64,000 nucleotides of DNA from Williamsia phyllosphaerae (GTDB lineage: Bacteria; Actinomycetota; Actinomycetes; Mycobacteriales; Mycobacteriaceae). Positions 24,971 through 34,354 of the stretch are shown here, piece by piece. Positions within the stretch are counted from its first letter, which is position 1. Every line of letters starts with the position of its first letter. A model generated the notes under the pieces. The model searched no databases and was not told the origin of the DNA. It was given only the letters and a program-made list of their open reading frames with translations. The translations under genes and the position numbers were made by a program. The stretch is from positions 62,001 to 126,000 of the forward strand of contig NZ_BMCS01000002.1 in NCBI RefSeq assembly GCF_014635305.1, read 5' to 3'.

Positions 24971-25543
24971 GTGTCGTTCATCGACGGGTTGATGGCCCGT
25001 ACCCCAGCGCCGGTGCAGCGGCTGGCGCTCCGTCATCACGAACTGATCAAGTTCGCGCTCGTCGGCGGGTCCACGATGATCTTCGACATGGCGATCTTCT
25101 ACAGCCTGAGCCTGTCGGTTCTCGAACAGAAGCCGGTCGTCGCGAAGGTCATCGCCAGCACCCTCGCCACCGTCCTGAGCTACTTCCTCAACCGTGAGTG
25201 GGCGTTCAAGAACCGCGGCGGCCGTCAGACGCACCACGAGGTCCTGCTGTTCTTCGTCATCAGCGGGATGGGTGTGATCCTGCAGGCGGCGCCGCTGTTC
25301 ATCGCCAACAACCTGTTCGACGTGCGCAACCACGCCAGCGTCGCGCAGCTGGTGGTCATCGACTTCGTGCTCGGCTACGTCATCGGCAACGTCCTGCAGC
25401 TCGCGTTCCGGTTCTGGGCGTTGCGCAAGTTCGCCTTCCCGGAAACGCAGGGTCACGAGGACCAGGAGATCGAGGCGTTGGCCACCGGGCAGGTCACCTT
25501 CGACGAGAACAAGCCCGCGTCGCAGTCGGACTCGATCTCCTAG
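24971..25543 (+). CDS. GtrA-family membrane protein (Rv3277-like)
   Basis: 190 residues from GTG 24971. Four predicted spans, beginning LIKFALVGGSTMIFDMAIFY, with the family motif YFLNREWAFKNRGG between spans 2 and 3. GtrA proteins are thought to flip polyprenyl-phosphate sugars or otherwise serve cell-surface glycan synthesis. The acidic, Gln/Ser-rich C-terminal tail is cytoplasmic. It is divergent from purK and converges on the sensor kinase gene. Which lipid-linked sugar it handles is unknown. Confidence 0.85.
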   Translation: MSFIDGLMARTPAPVQRLALRHHELIKFALVGGSTMIFDMAIFYSLSLSVLEQKPVVAKVIASTLATVLSYFLNREWAFKNRGGRQTHHEVLLFFVISGMGVILQAAPLFIANNLFDVRNHASVAQLVVIDFVLGYVIGNVLQLAFRFWALRKFAFPETQGHEDQEIEALATGQVTFDENKPASQSDSIS

Positions 25544-25560
25544 GACCTCGGCGGGAGATC

Positions 25561-26877
25561 TCAGCGGGGCTCGCGCGCGGCCCCGACCGGTCGTCCGCGC
25601 GGTCCCGACAACGGACCCGACTCGCCGGTGGGCACCACGATGGTGAACGTGGCCGGGCGTCGCGCGGCCAGATCGAGACGGCCACCGTCGGCCTCGATCA
25701 GGGCCCGTGCCAGCGACAGCCCCACCCCGCTCGACCCGCCACTGGAGTACCCGCGGCGGAAGATGTAAGGGACGATTTCGTCGGGGACGCCGGCCCCCTC
25801 GTCGGACACCGAGACCCGCAGCATCCCGGCCCCGGACAGCTCGGCGACGTCGACGAGGGTGTCACCGTCGCCGTGGCGCAGCGCGTTGTCGATGAGGACG
25901 CTGACCGCCTCCCGCAGACGGCTCGGCGTCGACCACGCGGTGGTGTCCCCGCTGTAGGTGACCCCCAGCGACCGTCCCTCCTGACCGAACGAGTCGGTGA
26001 AGTCGCGGACGAGCGGATCGATGGCGGACTGCACCGGGATCGGCCCCTTTGGCACGACGGCGGAGTCGCGGGACACCGCGATGAGTTCGTCGAGTTCGCG
26101 GTTGAGGCGTTCGACCTGCTCGTGGGCGGCCTCGGCCTCGGTGACCACGTTCGTGTCGTCGTGCAGGGAGAGTTCGTCGAGTCGGAGTTGGATGGCGGTG
26201 AGCCGACTCCGCAGCTGATGTGAGACCTCGCCCACGATCTCGCCCTCCCGTTCGAGGCGCAGCGCGATCTCCCGGTTGGCGACCTCCAGCGCACTGGAGA
26301 CGCGGTCGAGTTCGACGATGCCGTGCGTCTTCCACGCCGAGTGGAAGTCGCCCTGGGCCATGCTCGACGCACGCTCGGCCAGTTCCTCGAGCGGGTCGGC
26401 CAGCCGTTTGGCGGTGAACGCGGCGACGGCCGTGCCCGCGGCCACCGACATCGTCAGCACCAGCGCGACGACACCGACCGCGGTCCACTGATTGCTGCGC
26501 ACCTGCGTCAGCGGGATCTCCATCGTGATGGCGCCGGCGTCGCCCAGGCTCACCGACTCGCTCACCGTGGAACCGCCGATGGGCGAACCGACCTCGGTGC
26601 GGTCGGTCTCGCCCGGGGCGGCCGGGTACTGCAGTTCGAGCCGACCGTTGGCCGGGAGGAGCAGGCGGAACGGGGCACTGTCGATCGAGGCCGGGCCCTC
26701 ACGGCCCGCGACCTCCTGGTCGATGAGCTCGCTCGACACCCGTTTGAGCCGTTGGTCGAGATCCTGATGCGCCAGATCGTCGACCCACCACCAGGCGGTG
26801 AACATCAACGGCAGACCCAGGAGCAGGCCCAGCCCGACCACCATCGCGATCATCGACAACAGGATTCGCCTGCGCAC
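25561..26877 (-). CDS. Sensor histidine kinase
   Basis: 438 residues from GTG 26877. Two spans (about 8-28, SMIAMVVGLGLLLGLPLMFT, and about 132-155, VVALVLTMSVAAGTAVAAF) enclose an extracellular domain of about 100 residues. HAMP follows (about 155-210), then HisKA with the phospho-acceptor in EVSHQLRSRLTAIQLRLDEL, and HATPase_c with N box LIDNALRHGDG, G1 box VSDEGAGVP and G2 box SSGVGLSLARALIEADGG. It begins 6 nt after the response-regulator gene and is clearly its partner. The extracellular domain has no recognisable ligand motif, so the signal is unknown. Confidence 0.92.
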   Translation of the reverse strand: MRRRILLSMIAMVVGLGLLLGLPLMFTAWWWVDDLAHQDLDQRLKRVSSELIDQEVAGREGPASIDSAPFRLLLPANGRLELQYPAAPGETDRTEVGSPIGGSTVSESVSLGDAGAITMEIPLTQVRSNQWTAVGVVALVLTMSVAAGTAVAAFTAKRLADPLEELAERASSMAQGDFHSAWKTHGIVELDRVSSALEVANREIALRLEREGEIVGEVSHQLRSRLTAIQLRLDELSLHDDTNVVTEAEAAHEQVERLNRELDELIAVSRDSAVVPKGPIPVQSAIDPLVRDFTDSFGQEGRSLGVTYSGDTTAWSTPSRLREAVSVLIDNALRHGDGDTLVDVAELSGAGMLRVSVSDEGAGVPDEIVPYIFRRGYSSGGSSGVGLSLARALIEADGGRLDLAARRPATFTIVVPTGESGPLSGPRGRPVGAAREPR

Positions 26878-26883
26878 GGCCGT

Positions 26884-27561
26884 CTAGTCCGGATCGAATC
26901 GGAAGCCGACACCGCGGACGGTGACGATGCGCTTCTTGCGCCCGGACTGGTCGTCGCCGATCTTGCGGCGCAACCACGACACGTGCATGTCGAGGGTCTT
27001 CGACGAGCGCAGGTCGGCCGATCCCCACACCTCGGTGAGGATCTCCTCGCGGCTCACGACCTCGCCGCCGCGTTCCATCAGGAACCGCAGGAGGTCGAAC
27101 TCACGGTTGGCCAGGGTCGCGTCCTTGCCGCCGACGAGCACCCGGCGACCGCGGGCGTCGAGGTGGATGTCACCGGCCTCCAGGACGAGGTCGACGCCCT
27201 GCTTGCGCCGCAGCAGCGCGCGGACGCGGGCCAGCAACTCGGCGAGTCGGAACGGTTTGCCGACGTAGTCGTCGGCACCCGCGTCGAGACCGACCACGAA
27301 GTCGACCTCGTCGGTGCGGGCGGTGAGCATCAGCACCGCGAGTTGCGGGCGGGCCGCACGCACCCGGCGGCAGACCTCGAGGCCGTCCATCTCGGGCAGA
27401 CCGAGGTCGAGGACGAGCAACTCGAACCGGGTGTCCTTGGAACGCTCGAGTGCGTCCGGTCCGGTGGTCACGATCTCGCAGCCGTAGCCCTCACGGGTGA
27501 GCGCCCGGGCCAGGGGTCCGGCGATCGCCTCGTCGTCTTCGGCCAGCAGTACGTCCGTCAC
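26884..27561 (-). CDS. OmpR/PhoB-family response regulator
   Basis: 225 residues from GTG 27561. Receiver domain with acidic pair AEDD, phospho-acceptor Asp52 in LVLDLGLPEMDG, Thr in MLTARTDEV and Lys in GKPFRLAELLARV. A winged-helix DNA-binding domain fills residues about 128-222 (LANREFDLLRFLMERGGEVV, TLDMHVSWLRRKIG, VRGVGFRFD). Its start overlaps the PH-protein stop by 4 bp and the kinase follows, so the three genes probably form one operon. Targets are unknown. Confidence 0.93.
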   Translation of the reverse strand: MTDVLLAEDDEAIAGPLARALTREGYGCEIVTTGPDALERSKDTRFELLVLDLGLPEMDGLEVCRRVRAARPQLAVLMLTARTDEVDFVVGLDAGADDYVGKPFRLAELLARVRALLRRKQGVDLVLEAGDIHLDARGRRVLVGGKDATLANREFDLLRFLMERGGEVVSREEILTEVWGSADLRSSKTLDMHVSWLRRKIGDDQSGRKKRIVTVRGVGFRFDPD

Positions 27562-28073
27562 GTGTTCACGTTACCGTCGCCTCTGTCGAACACCTCGTGG
27601 TAGAGCAACGAGTGCACCTTCTCGACCTGCGGGATGTCGTCGAAGGACAGCGGGTCGTCCGACGCGGACTCGATGATGAGCGTCCCGGTGCGGAGCATGC
27701 GGTCGACGAGTCCGTGGCGGAACTCGACCGAGTTGATGCGCTGCAGCGGGATGTCGATGCCCGAGCGGGTGAGGATGCCGTTGCGGAAGGTAACCCGGCG
27801 GTCCGTGAGCACGAAGTGCGTTGTGCGCCAAGAGATCAACGGACGCAGGAAGAACCAGACGATCAGAGCCAGCCACACCACGGCGATGACGACCCACACC
27901 ACGAGCTCACCGGTTCCGCTCAGCGAGGACGAGGTGAGGTAGCCGGCCGCCACGCCCGCCGCGGCCGTGACCAGCAGGAACACGATCGTGGGGAGGACCA
28001 GACACTTCCAGTGCGGGTGACGGTGCAGCACCACGTGTTCGCCGTCGGCGAGGATGTTCTCCGGATACCCCAT
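27558..28073 (-). CDS. bPH2-domain membrane protein (Rv3278c-like)
   Basis: 171 residues from ATG 28073. Two adjacent membrane spans (about 25-48, VLPTIVFLLVTAAAGVAAGY, and 56-76, ELVVWVVIAVVWLALIVWFF) are followed by a bacterial PH-type domain (WRTTHFVLTDRRVTFRNGIL, IDIPLQRINSVEFRHGL). These proteins are common in actinobacteria and lack a defined biochemical role. The ortholog Rv3278c lies near birA as this gene does. It is translationally coupled to the response regulator behind it. Confidence 0.85.
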   Translation of the reverse strand: MGYPENILADGEHVVLHRHPHWKCLVLPTIVFLLVTAAAGVAAGYLTSSSLSGTGELVVWVVIAVVWLALIVWFFLRPLISWRTTHFVLTDRRVTFRNGILTRSGIDIPLQRINSVEFRHGLVDRMLRTGTLIIESASDDPLSFDDIPQVEKVHSLLYHEVFDRGDGNVNT

Positions 28074-28118
28074 GCGTAGAAGTTAGTCGAGAGGTCGGGA
28101 CGTCCGGGTGTGACTCGC

Positions 28119-28124
28119 TACACT
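28119..28124 (+). promoter_or_regulatory. -10 element for the Tyr-rich membrane protein gene
   Basis: TACACT, with AAAGGGAGG and then ATG 28146 following. The start point would be near 28131, giving a short 15-nt leader that contains the ribosome site. Confidence 0.45.
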
Positions 28125-28145
28125 CTGCGTCAAAGGGAGGTGCCG

Positions 28146-28811
28146 ATGTACCCGAACGATCCTCGAGACCCGCGCACACGAGCGTACGAACAGCAGCCCC
28201 AGCACGATCCGTACGGCCAGGACCAGTACGGCCAGGCCCAGTACGGAAAAGATTCCTATGCCGGTGACCGCTATGCGGCCGACAACTACTACGACGACCG
28301 CGCCTACGACGACCGTCGTCGGGCCGCGGACCCCTACCCGGCGCCGGCCGCCGAGCGTTCGAGGTCGCGCGCTCCCAAGGCGCCGCGTCGCGGACCCCGT
28401 GTCAACGCCGGCCTGTTCGCGGGCGGTGTGCTGGCCACCGCGGTCGTGACCGCCCTCGCGGCCTGGCTGGCCGCCTGGATCATCCGGGTCATCAGCCAAC
28501 GGATCACCGAGACCGGCAAGTTCGGGGTGTGGAACCCCGTCGCCCAGGACGAGTACTGGTTCGCCGTCGTCGGCGTGCTGTGCGCCATCCTGGCCGGCGC
28601 CCTCTGGTACGTCCTGCACATGACGACACCGTCGCCGGACAGCTTCTTCGCCGGGATCGTGGGACTGCTGATCGCCGCCGCCGTGCTGTTGCCGTTGCTG
28701 CTGTCGCAGGAGTGGACCTCGGCCATCGGGACGGCCGTGATGCACCTGGTCATCGGGCTGCCGATCTTCTTCCTCATCCGGGCCATGGGCGCGAAGAGCC
28801 TGGAGTACTAG
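28146..28811 (+). CDS. Membrane protein with Tyr/Gln/Asp-rich repetitive N-terminus
   Basis: 221 residues from ATG 28146, with a strong AAAGGGAGG ribosome site. Residues 15-60 are low complexity with short YGQ/YGK/YA/YYDD repeats (DQYGQAQYGKDSYAGDRYAA), followed by an Arg/Pro-rich stretch. Four spans fill residues 88-215 (LFAGGVLATAVVTALAAWLA to LVIGLPIFFLIRAMG). I do not recognise a characterised family. The tyrosine-rich cytoplasmic tail could be a target for protein kinases or a condensate-forming tether, but this is speculation. The stop codon overlaps the birA stop from the opposite strand by 3 bp. Confidence 0.75.
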   Translation: MYPNDPRDPRTRAYEQQPQHDPYGQDQYGQAQYGKDSYAGDRYAADNYYDDRAYDDRRRAADPYPAPAAERSRSRAPKAPRRGPRVNAGLFAGGVLATAVVTALAAWLAAWIIRVISQRITETGKFGVWNPVAQDEYWFAVVGVLCAILAGALWYVLHMTTPSPDSFFAGIVGLLIAAAVLLPLLLSQEWTSAIGTAVMHLVIGLPIFFLIRAMGAKSLEY

Positions 28812-29620
28812 GACCCCGGGATCGCACGCAGATGCGTGACGTCACCGGCGGCGAGTGCCGTGGGGTGACTCTCACCGTCGGCCAGCACGACGATCCGGCC
28901 GAATGCATCGACGTCTCGGGCGGTCCCGACGATCGACCGGTCCCCGGGTAGCTCCATCCGGACACGGGCTCCGATGGTCGAGCACACCTCGCGGTAGGCC
29001 GCGGTCAGCGCAGCGATGTCGTCCGGCCACGACCGCAGACCGTCGGCGAGTTCGGCGAGCACCGCCCCGGCGAGCGCGGATCGGTCCACCGGGGTGTCGG
29101 TGTGCAGGTTCAGCGACGTGGCCGTGGGCACCGGCAGGTCCGCGACCGTGAGCCCGGTGTTGATGCCGAGGCCGATCACCACCGCCGGATGCGCGCCGTG
29201 GGCCAACTCGGCCAGGATGCCTGCCACCTTCGACCCGTCCACCAGCACGTCGTTCGGCCACTTGAGGACCGCGTCCACCCCGGTGACCGTCCGGATCGCG
29301 CGCACCGCGGCCACCCCGGTCAGCAGCGGCAGCCATCCGAGGACTCCTGCAGCCGCCGCGCCGCCCGAGCCGACTGCCGCCGACATCGCCAACTGCGCTC
29401 CCGTCGGCGACGACCAGACGCGACCGTGACGTCCCCGACCCGCCACCTGATGGTCAGCGATGAGCACGTGTCCGACCGCGTCGTCGTGCGCGCAACGAGC
29501 CACCAGATCGGCGTTCGTCGAACCGGTCTGCGCCACCACCTCGATCGAGCGCCAGTACGCGCCGGCGGCACGGCCGATCAGTTCCGGTTCGAGCGCGCTG
29601 GGGTCGGGGTGCGACGTCAT
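28808..29620 (-). CDS. birA: Biotin-[acetyl-CoA-carboxylase] ligase
   Basis: 270 residues from ATG 29620. It has no N-terminal DNA-binding domain, so it is a monofunctional group I BirA. Ligase motifs are QTGSTNADLVARCAHDD, the biotinyl-AMP loop AGRGRHGRVW, LKWPNDVLVDGSKVAGIL with the catalytic Lys, and GLGINTGL. It biotinylates the carrier domain of the acyl-CoA carboxylase alpha subunits such as AccA3 (57283). It is divergent from accD5, as in M. tuberculosis Rv3279c-Rv3280. A much longer overlapping frame on this strand is antisense to accD5 and not real. Confidence 0.94.
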   Translation of the reverse strand: MTSHPDPSALEPELIGRAAGAYWRSIEVVAQTGSTNADLVARCAHDDAVGHVLIADHQVAGRGRHGRVWSSPTGAQLAMSAAVGSGGAAAAGVLGWLPLLTGVAAVRAIRTVTGVDAVLKWPNDVLVDGSKVAGILAELAHGAHPAVVIGLGINTGLTVADLPVPTATSLNLHTDTPVDRSALAGAVLAELADGLRSWPDDIAALTAAYREVCSTIGARVRMELPGDRSIVGTARDVDAFGRIVVLADGESHPTALAAGDVTHLRAIPGS

Positions 29621-29709
29621 GGGGTCAGCGTATGACCGTCCCGGACATCCACCGACAGCGCCGATCGGCAAACATGAGACAACACTCAGGTTGGGCCGGT
29701 ACACGTGAC

Positions 29710-29730
29710 CGAGCGCACGCTCGTTAGCAT
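29710..29730 (+). promoter_or_regulatory. accD5 promoter with adjoining palindrome
   Basis: TAGCAT (29725-29730) ends 7 nt before ATG 29738, so the message is probably leaderless. Just upstream, CGAGCG-CA-CGCTCG (29710-29723) is a perfect palindrome in the spacer region, well placed for repression. No regulator can be named. Confidence 0.5.
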
Positions 29731-29737
29731 CGATGCC

Positions 29738-31366
29738 ATGACAACAGCCTCGCGCGACGCAGACAGCGCGCCCGACATCCACACCACCGCCGGAAAGCTC
29801 GCTGACCTGCGTGGTCGCCTGGCCGAGGCAGAACACCCCGTCGGCGAGGACGCCGTCGAGAAGACCCACGCGAAGGGCAAGCTGACCGCGCGCGAGCGGA
29901 TCACGCACCTGCTCGACGAGGGGTCGTTCGTCGAACTCGACGCGCTCGCCCGCCACCGCAGCACCAATTTCGGGTTGGCCGAGCGCCGACCCGTCGGTGA
30001 CGGCGTGGTCACCGGGTACGGCACCGTCGACGGCCGCGAGGTCTGCGTGTTCAGCCAGGACTCCACGGTCTTCGGCGGCAGCCTCGGCGAGGTGTACGGC
30101 GAGAAGATCGTCAAGGTGATGGACCTGGCGATCAAGACCGGCCGCCCGCTGATCGGTATCAACGACGGCGCCGGAGCGCGCATCCAGGAGGGCGTCGTCT
30201 CGCTCGGTCTGTACGGCGAGATCTTCCACCGCAACGTCCGCGCGTCGGGTGTCATCCCGCAGATCTCGCTGATCCTCGGTGCCGCCGCCGGCGGGCACGT
30301 CTACTCCCCCGCCCTCACCGACTTTGTCGTGATGGTCGACAAGACGAGCCAGATGTTCATCACCGGCCCCGATGTGATCAAGACCGTCACCGGTGAGGAC
30401 GTCACGATGGAGGATCTCGGCGGTGCGCAGACGCACATGTCGAAGTCCGGCACCGCGCACTACGTCGCCACCGACGAGGAGGACGCCCTCGACTACGTCA
30501 AGGACCTCCTCGGTTACCTGCCGAGCAACAACCGCGCCGAGGCACCCCGACTCCCCGTCGCCGTTCCCGCGGCCGGCTCGATCGAGGACACCCTGACCGA
30601 CGAGGACCTCGAACTCGACACCCTCATCCCGGACTCGCCGAACCAGCCCTACGACATGCACGAGGTCATCGCGCGGATCCTCGACGACGACGAGTTCCTC
30701 GAGGTGCAGTCCGGCTACGCGGGCAACGTCATCATCGGATACGGCCGCGTCGACGGTCGCAGCGTCGGCATCGTGGCCAACCAGCCCACGCAGTTCGCCG
30801 GATGCCTCGACATCAACGCCTCGGAGAAGGCGGCGCGGTTCGTCCGAACCTGCGACTGCTTCAACATCCCGATCATCACCCTGGTCGACGTACCCGGTTT
30901 CCTGCCCGGCACCGAGCAGGAATACAACGGCATCATCCGACGCGGCGCGAAGCTGCTCTACGCCTACGGTGAGGCCACCGTCGGCAAGATCACCGTCATC
31001 ACCCGCAAGGCGTACGGCGGCGCGTACGACGTCATGGGGTCCAAGCACATGGGCGCCGACGTCAACCTCGCCTGGCCCACCGCCCAGATCGCCGTGATGG
31101 GCGCATCCGGTGCGGTCGGGTTCGTCTACCGCGGCAAGCTCAAGGAGGCCGCGGCCAACGGCGAGGACGTCGACGCCCTGCGCCTCGAGCTGCAGCAGGA
31201 GTACGAGGACACGCTGGTCAACCCCTACGTGGCCGCCGAACGCGGCTACATCGACGCGGTCATCCCGCCGTCGCACACCCGCGGACAGATCGCGACCGCG
31301 CTCAAGCTGCTCGAGCGCAAGATGGTCACCGTCCCGCCCAAGAAGCACGGGAACATCCCGCTGTGA
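29738..31366 (+). CDS. accD5: Acyl-CoA carboxylase beta subunit (propionyl/acetyl-CoA carboxyltransferase)
   Basis: 542 residues from ATG 29738 (GTG 29705 upstream lacks support). Carboxyltransferase N half: [56 protein letters not shown] half: [40 protein letters not shown], and [18 protein letters not shown]. It transfers CO2 from carboxybiotin on AccA3 to propionyl- or acetyl-CoA, giving methylmalonyl- or malonyl-CoA for methyl-branched and mycolic lipids. It overlaps accE5 by 4 bp. Substrate choice depends on one active-site residue that I have not assigned. Confidence 0.95.
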   Translation: MTTASRDADSAPDIHTTAGKLADLRGRLAEAEHPVGEDAVEKTHAKGKLTARERITHLLDEGSFVELDALARHRSTNFGLAERRPVGDGVVTGYGTVDGREVCVFSQDSTVFGGSLGEVYGEKIVKVMDLAIKTGRPLIGINDGAGARIQEGVVSLGLYGEIFHRNVRASGVIPQISLILGAAAGGHVYSPALTDFVVMVDKTSQMFITGPDVIKTVTGEDVTMEDLGGAQTHMSKSGTAHYVATDEEDALDYVKDLLGYLPSNNRAEAPRLPVAVPAAGSIEDTLTDEDLELDTLIPDSPNQPYDMHEVIARILDDDEFLEVQSGYAGNVIIGYGRVDGRSVGIVANQPTQFAGCLDINASEKAARFVRTCDCFNIPIITLVDVPGFLPGTEQEYNGIIRRGAKLLYAYGEATVGKITVITRKAYGGAYDVMGSKHMGADVNLAWPTAQIAVMGASGAVGFVYRGKLKEAAANGEDVDALRLELQQEYEDTLVNPYVAAERGYIDAVIPPSHTRGQIATALKLLERKMVTVPPKKHGNIPL

Positions 31367-31620
31367 GCGCCGCGGACGACCAGACCACCCCGGACGACGG
31401 TGACGCGACGGCCCAGGCCGCCCCGGTGTTCCGGATCGTGAAGGGCAACCCCACCGACGAGGACGTGGCGAGCATCGTGGCCGTGTTGGCCGCCGCGAGC
31501 GGCTCGGGCGAGGCGCCACCGTCCGGCCCCCGCGACCTGTGGGGCACCCCGACCGACCGACTCCGTCCCGCGGAGCCGCTCGCACCCCTGAACTTCGTCA
31601 ACCTGAGGTTCGGTTACTGA
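31363..31620 (+). CDS. accE5: Acyl-CoA carboxylase epsilon subunit
   Basis: 85 residues from GTG 31363, overlapping accD5 by 4 bp (GTGA). The family core [20 protein letters not shown] is at about residues 23-42. The rest is flexible and Pro-rich, ending [10 protein letters not shown]. The epsilon subunit binds AccD5 and AccA3 and stimulates the holoenzyme. Found only in actinobacteria, and always next to accD5 in mycolate producers. Confidence 0.93.
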   Translation: MSAADDQTTPDDGDATAQAAPVFRIVKGNPTDEDVASIVAVLAAASGSGEAPPSGPRDLWGTPTDRLRPAEPLAPLNFVNLRFGY

Positions 31621-31633
31621 GTCCCCGACGCCG

Positions 31634-32266
31634 ATCCAGGTCGTTCTCGGATCGGCGTCGCCGGCCCGACTGAGGGTGTTGCGGTCGGCCGGGATCGCAC
31701 CGGTCGTCCGGGTCTCCGACGTCGACGAGGACGCCGTCGCGGCGGACCTCGGTACACAGGCCCAGCCCGAGCAGGTCGTGGCGGCCCTCGCCGCGGCCAA
31801 GGCACGGGCGGTGCGCGAGACACTCGCCGACGACCCGGAGATCGCCGACGACGTCGTGGTGATCGGTTGCGACTCCATGCTTCTCGTCGACGGGCAGCTC
31901 ACCGGCAAGCCGCACACCGCGGACGTGGCTCGCGCACACTGGATGTCGGTGCGGGGGCGTTCGGCGCAGTTGCTCACGGGGCACTGCCTCATCCGGGTCG
32001 GCCCCGGCACTCCCGATGTGCACGCGCAGGCGGTCTCGTCGACCGTGGTGCGGTTCGCCGACGTCGACGAGGCGACGATCGACGCCTACGTCGGCTCGGG
32101 CGAACCGCTCGAGGTCGCGGGCGGGTTCACGCTCGACGGACTGGGTGGGTGGCTCATCGAGGGCATCGACGGCGACCCCTCCTCGGTCATCGGCATCGGA
32201 CTGCCACTCGTCCGACGATTGCTAGCCGAACTCGACGTACATCTGTCCGAGCTCTGGACCGACTGA
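31634..32266 (+). CDS. maf: Maf-like nucleotide pyrophosphatase, no conventional start codon
   Basis: About 210 residues; hydrolyses non-canonical or modified nucleoside triphosphates. The N-terminal family motif [19 protein letters not shown] is intact in frame, as are [13 protein letters not shown] and [19 protein letters not shown]. There is no in-frame ATG, GTG or TTG upstream of SASPAR. The first canonical one, GTG 31676, would remove that motif. Possible rare starts are ATC 31634, which I used, and GTT 31613, which overlaps the accE5 stop region; a local sequence error is the alternative. It follows accE5 as Rv3282 does. Confidence 0.85.
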   Translation: MQVVLGSASPARLRVLRSAGIAPVVRVSDVDEDAVAADLGTQAQPEQVVAALAAAKARAVRETLADDPEIADDVVVIGCDSMLLVDGQLTGKPHTADVARAHWMSVRGRSAQLLTGHCLIRVGPGTPDVHAQAVSSTVVRFADVDEATIDAYVGSGEPLEVAGGFTLDGLGGWLIEGIDGDPSSVIGIGLPLVRRLLAELDVHLSELWTD

Positions 32267-32321
32267 CCGGCGCCCGGCCGCGTCGGTGATGTGGCGCACG
32301 GTGCGCATGGACGTGGGCCGC

Positions 32322-32327
32322 TAGCCT
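32322..32327 (+). promoter_or_regulatory. -10 candidate at the left end of the acyltransferase island
   Basis: TAGCCT lies 68 nt before ATG 32396 and 55 nt after the maf stop. It would give a leader of about 60 nt containing GGGGGAAAG. No -35 is convincing. Confidence 0.35.
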
Positions 32328-32395
32328 GTGTCGGTGAGATCAGCAGCGAGCGCACAATTCGGCCCGATGCCGACCATCGCGGGGGAAAGCGGATC

Positions 32396-33495
<1,100 letters not shown>

Positions 33496-33499
<4 letters not shown>

Positions 33500-34314
33500 C
33501 CTCGACCGAGAACGTGTTCGCGGCCATCCCCACCGCGACGGTCACCGAGAACATCAGTGCCGGCAAGGCCGTCCGCGACACCGCCACGTTGGCGCGACGC
33601 GGCCTGCTCAAGTTCAAGCACTCCCCGCAGCTGCTGGTCGACGTCATCATCGTGCCGATCATCTACACGGTGTTGTTCGGCAGCATCTTCGGCGGCGTCA
33701 TCGCCGGGGACGTGACGACCTACCTGCCCACCCTGATCCCCGGCGTGCTGGTCAACGTGGCGATCACCTCGACCGTGGTCGTCGGGATCCAGCTACGCGA
33801 GGACATCGACAAGGGCATACTCGACCGTTTCGTGTCGATGCCGATCTCCCGCATCGCACCGTTGGCGGGCGGACTCGTGGCCGCGAACCTGCGGTATCTG
33901 ATCGCGGTGGTCATCACCGTCGGTGCGGGCGTGGCGATGGGGTACCGTCCGGCGAGCCCGCTCGGGGTGCTCGCGTCGGCTGCCCTGGTCGTGTTCTCCG
34001 CGTTCGCGCTGAGCTGGGTTTTCGCCCTGCTCGGGGTCGCACTGACGAAAGCCTCCGCCGTACAGGGGTTCTCGGCACTATTGCTCACCATCCTCGGCTT
34101 CACCTCGAACGCGTTCGTGCCCACCAGCACCCTGCCCGGGTGGTTACGGCCCATCGCCGAGGTCAATCCACTGTCGCAGCTGATCTCCGCGGTGCGTCTG
34201 CTCGCCAACGAGGGACAGGTCGATCACCATCTCGTCTACTCGGTGCTCGGTTCGTTGCTGATCATGGCGATCGCGACGCCGCTCACCGTGCGCATCTACC
34301 TGCGCAAGCTCTGA
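33496..34314 (+). CDS. DrrB-like ABC-2 permease (module I)
   Basis: 272 residues from ATG 33496, overlapping the ATPase stop by 4 bp. Six predicted spans. Recognisable ABC-2 elements are KFKHSPQLLVDVIIVPIIYT, IQLREDIDKGILDRFVSMPI (the cytoplasmic loop that meets the ATPase) and VNPLSQLISAVRLLANEGQ. It forms the membrane part of the lipid exporter. Its sequence parallels the permease at 47737 almost block for block, so the two transporters arose by duplication. Confidence 0.9.
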
Positions 34315-34354
34315 CGAGCGCGCCCACCCCACGGCTCGACGCAGGAGGAACGAC

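Noticed and set aside
28808..31585. 925-codon minus-strand frame through birA and antisense accD5
   Set aside because: Only the last 270 codons are birA. The rest is antisense to accD5 and has no homology-like features.
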